From: Mycobacterium lacus
GTDB lineage: Bacteria > Actinomycetota > Actinomycetes > Mycobacteriales > Mycobacteriaceae
DNA: 64,000 bases
NCBI RefSeq assembly: GCF_010731535.1
Contig: NZ_AP022581.1
Coordinates: 4,845,952 to 4,909,951 of the forward strand
Direction: 5' to 3'
The position numbers were made by a program, and so were the translations under genes. Below are positions 58,165 to 64,000 of this stretch, piece after piece. The first letter of the stretch is position 1, and every line of letters begins with the position of its first letter. The notes beneath the pieces are model-generated. The model did not search any database, was not told the origin of the DNA, and worked only from the letters and a program-made list of their open reading frames with translations.

Positions 58165-58398
58165 ATGACCAGTTCCGTTGCCAACACCGCGCCGCAGCGC
58201 GCTACCAACGCCTATGCCTTGGCAGCGCTGGCGTTCGGCGTGGTTGGGGCCGTCGTCTTGAGCGTGATCTGCGCGGTCGCGGCGCTGTGCGAGATCGAGA
58301 ACCGAGACGAAGGGCGTGGGCTGGCGGTCGCCGGCCTGCTGGTCTCGGCGGGCTGGATCGTCGTGTTGTCCATGCTGGCCGGCGCGCATGCGATCTAG
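58165..58398 (+). CDS. DUF4190 small membrane protein
   Basis: The product is 77 residues: a short polar lead (VANTAPQRATN), then two helices (AYALAALAFGVVGAVVLSVI and GLAVAGLLVSAGWIVVLSML) with the Arg/Glu-containing loop ENRDEGRG, the compact form of the DUF4190 domain. AAGGAG precedes ATG 58165. Confidence 0.75.
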   Translation: MTSSVANTAPQRATNAYALAALAFGVVGAVVLSVICAVAALCEIENRDEGRGLAVAGLLVSAGWIVVLSMLAGAHAI

Positions 58399-58464
58399 CT
58401 TGCGCTGCTTCCCGGCGATGTCACTGCTTTGATATATGTCAACAAGCTGTGGCAGGATTGCCGC

Positions 58465-58824
58465 ATGCCGAAGACGCTGCCGAAGGTGGACATCTCCGCG
58501 CCGGTGTGCTGCGCTCCCGTCGCTGCAGGGCCACTCGATGACGACGCTGCTTTGGGGATTGCACTGCGCCTCAAGGCATTGGCCGACCCTGTTCGGGTCA
58601 GATTGGTCTCGCTGCTGTTTGGCTCACCCGCCGGTGAGGAATGCAGCCGCGACCTCGCGCACGCCGTGGGGGTGAGCGAACCCACGGTGAGTCATCACCT
58701 CAGTCAGCTTCGACGCGCCGGCATCGTGGAATCCGAGCGGCGCGGGATGAGCGTGTACCACCGCGCCGGTCGGGAATCACTTGTGGCGCTGTGCAGAGTG
58801 CTCGACCCAAACTGTTGCGGCTGA
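58465..58824 (+). CDS. ArsR/SmtB-family metal-responsive repressor
   Basis: The product is 119 residues. The winged helix is ALADPVRVRLVSLLFGSPAG with recognition helix VSEPTVSHHLSQLRRAGIVE. Cys are placed for metal sensing: C-C near the N-terminus (PVCCAP), ECSRDL before the helix-turn-helix, and CR..DPNCCG at the C-terminus. Arsenic or a soft metal is likely. A TTGATATATGTCAA near-palindrome (58431-58444) just upstream looks like its operator. No transporter gene follows. Confidence 0.85.
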   Translation: MPKTLPKVDISAPVCCAPVAAGPLDDDAALGIALRLKALADPVRVRLVSLLFGSPAGEECSRDLAHAVGVSEPTVSHHLSQLRRAGIVESERRGMSVYHRAGRESLVALCRVLDPNCCG

Positions 58825-58844
58825 GTCGGCCTGCGCCACGCCGA

Positions 58845-58902
58845 CGAGCAGACGCAGAATCGCCGATTTTCGGGCCGAAATAGGCGATTATGCGTCTGCT
58901 CG
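58845..58902. terminator. Long stem-loop between arsR and tRNA-Pro
   Basis: CGAGCAGACGCAGAATCGCC (58845-58864) pairs at 19 of 20 positions with GGCGATTATGCGTCTGCTCG (58883-58902), with an 18-nt loop. It sits between the convergent arsR-like gene and tRNA-Pro and probably terminates both. Confidence 0.75.
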
Positions 58903-58908
58903 CACGAG

Positions 58909-58982
<74 letters not shown>

Positions 58983-59043
58983 CTTGAAGCCACGACAGCC
59001 TATCGCACCGGCCCATCGGCTCGCCAAACCGCGGCGCAGCGCA

Positions 59044-60156
59044 TCAGCTCCAGCGGCAGGAGCGTTCGAATTCGACCAGTGCCCGGGCGGGGCCCGTCGG
59101 GTCGATCCCCTGGGCACTGACCCACTCGTCGGAAAAGTAGGTGTCGGCGTAGCGGTCGCCACTGTCGGCGAGCAGCGTGACCAGCGAGCCGCCGCGGCCT
59201 TCGGCGACCATCTCGGCGAGCAGGCCGAAGGCTCCCCACAGGTTGGTGCCCGTCGACGGTCCCACGCGGCGCCCCAGAACGGCGCTGACGTGGCGGGCGG
59301 CGGCGATCGATGCCGCGTCGGGCACCGCGACCATCCGGTCGACCACCCCGGGCAGGAACGACGGCTCGACCCGCGGCCGGCCGATGCCCTCGATCCGGGA
59401 GGACGTCGGCACGACGATGTCGGATCGGTCTTCGGCGTAGGCGGGAAAGAATGCGGAGTTCTCGGGGTCGACGACGCACAACCGGGTCGCGTGCCGCCGA
59501 TAGCGGATGTAGCGGCCTATCGTCGCGCTCGTTCCGCCGGTGCCCGCGCCGACGACGATCCATTCCGGGATGGGGTGTTTCTCGTCGCGCATCTGCACGT
59601 AGATCGACTCGGCGATGTTGTTGTTGCCGCGCCAGTCCGTCGCCCGCTCGGCGTTGGTGAACTGGTCCAGGTAATGCCCGCCGGTTTCCCGCGCCACCCG
59701 CTCAGCCTCGGCATAAACCTCGCTTGAGTTTTCCACGAAATGGCAACGGCCGCCTTGTGATTCGATCAGCGCCACCTTGGCGGCGCTGGTGCTCGCCGGC
59801 ATCACGGCGACGAACGGCAGACCCAGCAGCGACGCGAAGTACGCCTCCGACACCGCCGTCGAACCCGACGACGCCTCGACGACCGTGGTGCCCTCACCGA
59901 TCCACCCGTTGCACAAGGCGTACAGGAACAACGAGCGGGCCAGCCGGTGTTTGAGGCTGCCGGTGATGTGCGTCGTCTCGTCTTTGAGGTACAGCTCGAC
60001 GTCGATATCGGGGTCTTCCTGCCAGGCCGACGGCAGCGGGTAGCGCAGCAGGTGGGTATCGGCGCTGCGACGGGCATCGGCCTCGATCAGCCGGATGGCG
60101 TTGTCGGTCCAACTTCGCGGCAGGCTGCGGACGGCGACCCGGGCCCGTTCGTTCAA
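59044..60156 (-). CDS. Cysteine synthase-like PLP enzyme (Rv3684 family)
   Basis: The product is 370 residues with a fold-type II PLP domain. The PLP lysine is in THITGSLKHRLARSLFLYAL (near 76); EASSGSTAVSEAYFASLLG is the substrate/Asn-type loop; VVGAGTGGTSATIGRYIRYR is the phosphate-binding glycine loop. It resembles CysK/CBS, but SSGST replaces the common SGNTG, so a different thiol or amino-acid substrate is possible. TTG 60156 overlaps the upstream gene's stop (TTGA), so the two are coupled. Longer frames further upstream are shadows of that gene. Confidence 0.85.
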   Translation of the reverse strand: MNERARVAVRSLPRSWTDNAIRLIEADARRSADTHLLRYPLPSAWQEDPDIDVELYLKDETTHITGSLKHRLARSLFLYALCNGWIGEGTTVVEASSGSTAVSEAYFASLLGLPFVAVMPASTSAAKVALIESQGGRCHFVENSSEVYAEAERVARETGGHYLDQFTNAERATDWRGNNNIAESIYVQMRDEKHPIPEWIVVGAGTGGTSATIGRYIRYRRHATRLCVVDPENSAFFPAYAEDRSDIVVPTSSRIEGIGRPRVEPSFLPGVVDRMVAVPDAASIAAARHVSAVLGRRVGPSTGTNLWGAFGLLAEMVAEGRGGSLVTLLADSGDRYADTYFSDEWVSAQGIDPTGPARALVEFERSCRWS

Positions 60157-61109
60157 CGCACCGAGGCCGCGGGCTGCGAACGGCCCAGGTTGGTGCGCGA
60201 GTCTCGGCCGCCCATGGGGGTGGCGATCAATGTCAGCAGGGTCGCCTCGGGCCGGCAGCAGAATCGCACGGGCGCGAAGGGTGAGGTGCCGATCCCGGCG
60301 GAGACGTGCAAGCGCATGTTTGCGCCCCAGCGCGACGCGCCCTTGGCACGGGTGCGGTCGAGGCCGCAGTTGGTCACCACGGCCCCGTAGAACGGCAGGC
60401 AGAGTTGGCCACCGTGGGTGTGGCCGGCCATCACCAGCTGATAGCCGTCGGCCGCGAAGCGGTCCAGCACCCGCGGCTCCGGCGAATGGGTCAGCCCCAG
60501 CCGCAGGTTGGCGGCCGGGCTGGCCGGGCCGGCGATCGTTTCGTACCGGTCCCGGTCGATGTGCGGGTCGTCCACGCCCGCGGCGGCGATGTGCAGCCCG
60601 GCCACCTCGAACTCGCGGCGGGTGTGGGTGAGGTCGAGCCACCCTCGCTCGGTGAAAGCCGCCCGCAAATCCTGCCAGGGCAAGGGCTCACCACGGACGC
60701 GATGACCCGGATTGGTCAGGTAATTCATCGGGTTCTTCAGCCGCGGACCGAAGTAGTCATTGCTGCCGAAGACGAACACACCCGGCCGGGACAGCAGGTC
60801 GCTCAGGGTCTGCACCACGGCGGGCACCGCCTTGGGGTGCGCCAGGTTGTCACCGGTGTTGACGACCAGGTCGGGCTCCCAACTGGCCAGCTCACGCAAC
60901 CAGGCCTGCTTGCGGCGCTGGTTGGGCAGCATATGGAGATCACTGATATGCAGCACCCGCAGCGGTGTCGAGCCCGGCGTCAGGACGGGCATGGTCAGTT
61001 CACGCAGGACGAACGCGTTGCGCTCGATGAGCGCGGCGTAACCGATGCCGGCGACCGCCGAGCCGACGGCGGCGGCTCCGGTGCGTAACAGGACGGGCAA
61101 AACAGCCAT
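60153..61109 (-). CDS. Calcineurin-like metallophosphoesterase (Rv3683 family)
   Basis: The product is 318 residues. An N-terminal hydrophobic segment anchors it (LLRTGAAAVGSAVAGIGYAA). Metallophosphoesterase motifs in order: DLH in VLHISDLHMLPNQ, GDN in LVVNTGDNLAHPKAV, GSNDY, H in LGLTHSPEP, and GHTHGGQ in LVMAGHTHGGQLCLP. The arrangement is YkuE/UDP-diacylglucosamine-hydrolase-like; the substrate is unknown. It lies between ponA2 (57-bp gap) and the cysteine-synthase-like gene, and is likely co-transcribed with ponA2. Confidence 0.9.
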   Translation of the reverse strand: MAVLPVLLRTGAAAVGSAVAGIGYAALIERNAFVLRELTMPVLTPGSTPLRVLHISDLHMLPNQRRKQAWLRELASWEPDLVVNTGDNLAHPKAVPAVVQTLSDLLSRPGVFVFGSNDYFGPRLKNPMNYLTNPGHRVRGEPLPWQDLRAAFTERGWLDLTHTRREFEVAGLHIAAAGVDDPHIDRDRYETIAGPASPAANLRLGLTHSPEPRVLDRFAADGYQLVMAGHTHGGQLCLPFYGAVVTNCGLDRTRAKGASRWGANMRLHVSAGIGTSPFAPVRFCCRPEATLLTLIATPMGGRDSRTNLGRSQPAASVR

Positions 61110-61166
61110 GGAGGCAGCCTACCCGCCGGTTGGTTACTGAACGCGCATCTACGGCGTGATCAGCGC

Positions 61167-63584
61167 CTACGGAGGCGGCGGCGGTGGGGCCAGTAGCGGA
61201 ATGGTGATCGGGGGCAGGCCGGGAATCTCCACCACCTGCGAGCCGACCGGAACAGGCGGCGCGCCCTCCGGCGGCGGAGGCGGAGGCGGCGGGATGCCGT
61301 TACTGATTTGGATCGTGATGATCGAACCCGGAATCGTCTGACCGCTGGGCGAGGTGCCGACCACCTCGCCGTACTTTGCGCTGCTGTTGACGGCCGTGGG
61401 TTGGTCGGCGACCTGGAACCCGGCATCCTTCAGGCGCTGGCGCGCCGCGTCCACGTCCAGACCGGCCACGCTGGGCACCCGTGAACCAGGTGAGCCGTCG
61501 ACGTAGCGGGGATCGGTGGGCGGCAAGTGCACTTCGCCGAAGTTGTTGGCGATCGGCTTCATCGCGGTGAACCACGTTCGGGCCGGTTCGTTGCCGCCGT
61601 ACAGGTCACCGCTGCCGCAGTGGCGTAACGGACCGGAACAGAGATCCGTTGGCGTCGTGGAATCGTCGTAGATATAGTTGGCGGCCGCGTAGCGGTTGGT
61701 GAAGCCGACGAAGCCGGACGACCGGTGGGCCTCGGTGGTGCCCGTCTTGCCCGACATCGGGAGGTCCCAGCCGGCCGCGCCGGCCGAGCCGGCGGCGGTG
61801 CCGCTGCCCACCGCGTCCTTGCTCATCGCGTTGGCGAGGGTGTTCGCCAGCCCCTCGGGCACCACCTGGTCGCAGGTCTCGGTGGTCACGGCGACCTCAT
61901 TGCCGTTGCGGTCGAACAGCTTGTCGATCGGGGTCGGCGGGCACCACACGCCGCCGGATGCCAGCGTGGCGGCGACGTTCGACAACTCCAGCGCGTTGAC
62001 CTCGATCGGGCCGAGGGTGAACGAACCGATGTTCTGCCGCTTGACGAAGTCGGCCAGGCTCTCGTTGCTGTCCGGGTTGTAGTCGCGTGCGGTGCCGGGG
62101 TCCGCGTACGACCGCAGGCCGAGTTTGATGGCCATGTCCACCGCGCGCGACACCCCGACCTGCGAGATGAGCTTGGCGAACGCGGTGTTGGGTGAGGTGG
62201 CCAGCGCGTCGGTCACGTTCATCGACCCGCGGTAATTTCCGGCGTTGACCACGCACCAGGTGTCCTTGGGGCACCCTTTGGCCCCGCCGCTGCCCAGGCC
62301 TTTGGCCTGGAAGCGGGGCGGCACGTCGAGCGTGGCGTTGATGCCCATGCCCATGTCCAGCGCGGCGGCCGTGGTGAAGATCTTGAACACGGACCCGGCG
62401 CCGTCGCCAACCAGGGAGAACGGTTGCGGACGCATCGTTTCGCCGGCCTCGGTGTTCAGCCCGTACTTGCGGTTGCTGGCCATCGCCAACACCTTGTGGG
62501 AGTCCTTGCCCGGCTTGATGACGCTCATCACGCTGGAGATGCCGGCCAGGTTCGGACTGGCGAACTTGTCGATGGCCGCCTTGACCGGGACCTGCACGTC
62601 GGGATCCAGGGTGGTGCGAATCAGGTAGCCACCCTTGGCCAGCTGCTCCTTGCTGATGCCGGCGCGTGACAAATAGTCCTGGACGTAGTCGCAGAAGAAG
62701 GCGCGGTCACCGGCCGCGATGCAGCCCCGCGGCAACTCGTTGGGCTGCGGCAATACCCCCAACGGCTCGGCCTTGGCGGCGCGCAACGCGTCGGCCTCCC
62801 CGGGTAGGTTCTCGATCATGGTGTCCAGCACCAGGTTGCGACGGGCCAGCGCCCCCTCGGGGTTGGTGTACGGGTTGAGGGTGCTGGTCGACTGCACCAT
62901 GCCCGCCAACAGCGCCGCCTGCTGCCAGTTCAGGTCGGATGCGTTGATGCCGAAGTAGGTCTGCGCCGCGTCCTGCACGCCAAACGAGTTGTTGCCGAAT
63001 GACACCAAATTTAGATAGCGGGTCAGGATCTCAGGTTTGGTGAACGTCTTGTCCAACGTGAGCGCCATGCGGATCTCGCGCAGCTTGCGTGCCGGGGTGG
63101 TTTCGACGGCCGCGCGCTTCTCGGCGTCGGTCTGGGCGGTCACCAGCAGTTGATAGTTCTTGACGTACTGCTGCTCGATGGTCGAGCCGCCGCGAGTGTC
63201 GAGGTCACCGGACGCGTAGCCGGCCAGGCCGGTGAGGGTTCCCTTCCAGTCCACGCCGTTGTGATCGGCGAACCGCTTGTCCTCGATCGATACGATTGCC
63301 AGCTTCATGGTGTTGGCGATCTTGTCGCTGGGCACCTCGAACCTGCGCTGCGAGTAGAGCCACGCGATTACATTGCCCTTCGCATCGACCATCGTCGATA
63401 CTGCCGGCACTTGCCCTTCGAGCAGCTGGGCCGAGCCGTTGGCGACAACCTCAGAGGCACGATTGGACATCAGCCCAATGCCGCCGGCGAAGGGGAACAT
63501 CAGCGCGGTGGCCACGACACTGGCCAGCAAGCAGCACCCGGCCAGCTTCAGGATCGTGAGTAGGGCCGGGGGGCGCTCGGGCAT
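61167..63584 (-). CDS. ponA2: Bifunctional class A penicillin-binding protein PonA2 (PBP2)
   Basis: The product is 805 residues. One N-terminal membrane anchor (ILKLAGCCLLASVVATALMF). A GT51 transglycosylase domain has the catalytic Glu in VSIEDKRFADHNGVDWKGTL and GGSTIEQQYVKNYQ. A transpeptidase domain has S*xxK in GAGSVFKIFT (~397), SPN in ATSPNTAF (~463), and KTG in SGKTGTTEAH (~611). A PASTA domain (VPSVAGLDVDAARQRLKDAG) and a Pro-rich tail end the protein. The start ATG has a -10-like TACTGT whose TSS would fall on the ATG, so a leaderless mRNA is possible. Confidence 0.96.
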   Translation of the reverse strand: MPERPPALLTILKLAGCCLLASVVATALMFPFAGGIGLMSNRASEVVANGSAQLLEGQVPAVSTMVDAKGNVIAWLYSQRRFEVPSDKIANTMKLAIVSIEDKRFADHNGVDWKGTLTGLAGYASGDLDTRGGSTIEQQYVKNYQLLVTAQTDAEKRAAVETTPARKLREIRMALTLDKTFTKPEILTRYLNLVSFGNNSFGVQDAAQTYFGINASDLNWQQAALLAGMVQSTSTLNPYTNPEGALARRNLVLDTMIENLPGEADALRAAKAEPLGVLPQPNELPRGCIAAGDRAFFCDYVQDYLSRAGISKEQLAKGGYLIRTTLDPDVQVPVKAAIDKFASPNLAGISSVMSVIKPGKDSHKVLAMASNRKYGLNTEAGETMRPQPFSLVGDGAGSVFKIFTTAAALDMGMGINATLDVPPRFQAKGLGSGGAKGCPKDTWCVVNAGNYRGSMNVTDALATSPNTAFAKLISQVGVSRAVDMAIKLGLRSYADPGTARDYNPDSNESLADFVKRQNIGSFTLGPIEVNALELSNVAATLASGGVWCPPTPIDKLFDRNGNEVAVTTETCDQVVPEGLANTLANAMSKDAVGSGTAAGSAGAAGWDLPMSGKTGTTEAHRSSGFVGFTNRYAAANYIYDDSTTPTDLCSGPLRHCGSGDLYGGNEPARTWFTAMKPIANNFGEVHLPPTDPRYVDGSPGSRVPSVAGLDVDAARQRLKDAGFQVADQPTAVNSSAKYGEVVGTSPSGQTIPGSIITIQISNGIPPPPPPPPEGAPPVPVGSQVVEIPGLPPITIPLLAPPPPPP

Positions 63585-63940
63585 GCGTACTACAGTAGCG
63601 ACCGCCTGTCACCCCGCCGCGCCGCGCGAAGAAAAAAAATCTTCAGCCAACGCTCACCCGCCCAACGCCCAGCGTCTGGGCGTTATTTGCGTCTGCGTCA
63701 CTGGTCAAGCGCTTAATTAGAACGGCGATCGTTTGTTTTGGCCCGTCGATCGCGGCAAGACTGCACGCCCGTCCCAAAAAAACCGTTATCATACTGTTGC
63801 GCAATTGGCGGTTCACCACCTAACTTATACACACAGTGAGATTCAGGTAACAGCGATGTGCACAGTGTGGCGTAGATCGCAACATCGGCTGTACCCGAGG
63901 AGGGCGGTCGCAACCGCGGCCGGGAGGAAGGGATCAGCTC
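63585..63940. promoter_or_regulatory. Divergent ponA2/whiB4 intergenic region
   Basis: The 356 bp carry promoters for both genes. AACGCCCAG (63664-63672) and CTGGGCGTT (63676-63684) form a perfect 9-bp stem with a 3-nt loop. GAAGA and TCTTC flank an A-run (63627-63643). AT-rich segments (around 63776-63800 and 63820-63850) are promoter candidates for whiB4. GGGAGGAAGG at 63922-63931 is its ribosome site. No coding sequence is recognised. Confidence 0.55.
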
Positions 63941-64000
63941 GTGTCAGGAACACGTCCGTCTTCTCGAAGGACGAACCTTACGGCCGCACAGAATGTTCTT
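63941..64000 (+). CDS. whiB4: WhiB4 iron-sulfur redox regulator (partial, 5' end)
   Basis: Only 20 codons are present, from GTG 63941. They read MSGTRPSSRRTNLTAAQNVL, matching the WhiB4 N-terminus. WhiB4 is a [4Fe-4S] oxidation-sensing nucleoid/DNA-binding protein. The divergent position next to ponA2 matches Rv3681c-Rv3682. The four Fe-S cysteines would lie beyond the window. Confidence 0.85.
   Translation, partial: MSGTRPSSRRTNLTAAQNVL

Overview
The window is chromosomal DNA of a slow-growing Mycobacterium. It is GC-rich and follows, in reversed orientation, the M. tuberculosis order from about Rv3723 (left) to Rv3681c/whiB4 (right). Rv numbers and family comparisons throughout are from memory, not from a search. 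A PE_PGRS-type gene, MIRU-like elements and a leuA coding minisatellite point to the M. tuberculosis / M. kansasii / M. marinum side of the genus rather than the M. avium complex, which I recall lacks PE_PGRS genes. I do not name a species.

Layout. 1-1.4 kb: partial membrane-protein gene, tRNA-Ser(GGA), a 56-bp tandem array and the SRP RNA. 1.4-12.5 kb: aspartate aminotransferase, dnaX, a CFA-synthase-like methyltransferase with its FAD oxidase, SRPBCC protein, Ami1 amidase, YbaB-recR, an AbiEi/DUF559-like protein and murT-gatD (lipid II amidation). 12.5-21.5 kb: a 60-bp tandem array, a DnaQ-BRCT protein, leuA with an in-frame 57-bp minisatellite and an attenuator-like leader, ask-asd, and secreted or proline-rich proteins. 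21.7-27.2 kb: the complete ergothioneine operon egtABCDE, with a MIRU-like element between egtD and egtE. 27.2-30.1 kb: two vapBC modules, each behind a perfect 10-bp inverted repeat, flanking a carboxylate-amine ligase-like gene. 30.2-40.6 kb: glpK, a PadR regulator, RDD and SpoIIM-like membrane proteins, and the MoxR / DUF58 / DUF4350 / DUF4129 cluster with a second MIRU-like element, then yqeY.

40.7-46 kb is the most interesting block. It holds a complete stressosome-type partner-switching operon, rsbR-rsbS-rsbT-rsbX-rsbU, in which the RsbU protein also carries PAS, GAF and RsbW-like kinase domains. It is inserted between yqeY and rsfB, genes that I recall as neighbours in M. tuberculosis. 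RsfB, the SigF-pathway anti-anti-sigma factor, is transcribed divergently next to it and is its obvious candidate client.

46-58.8 kb is an accessory region: a PAS-ANTAR regulator, AraC, TetR and two closely similar LysR regulators, a glycosyltransferase with an internal deletion, a frameshifted PE_PGRS gene, a CocE-like hydrolase, a hemophore-like protein, a UsfY-like protein, DUF4193 and DUF4190 proteins, a cytochrome P450 and an ArsR regulator. 58.9-64 kb returns to the core: tRNA-Pro(CGG), a cysteine-synthase-like enzyme, a metallophosphoesterase, ponA2 and the divergent start of whiB4.

Many genes are joined by 4-bp stop/start overlaps (GTGA, ATGA, TTGA), so translational coupling is common. 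Tandem repeats of one sequence family occur three times, once inside coding sequence, and the MIRU-like elements sit exactly at coupled junctions.
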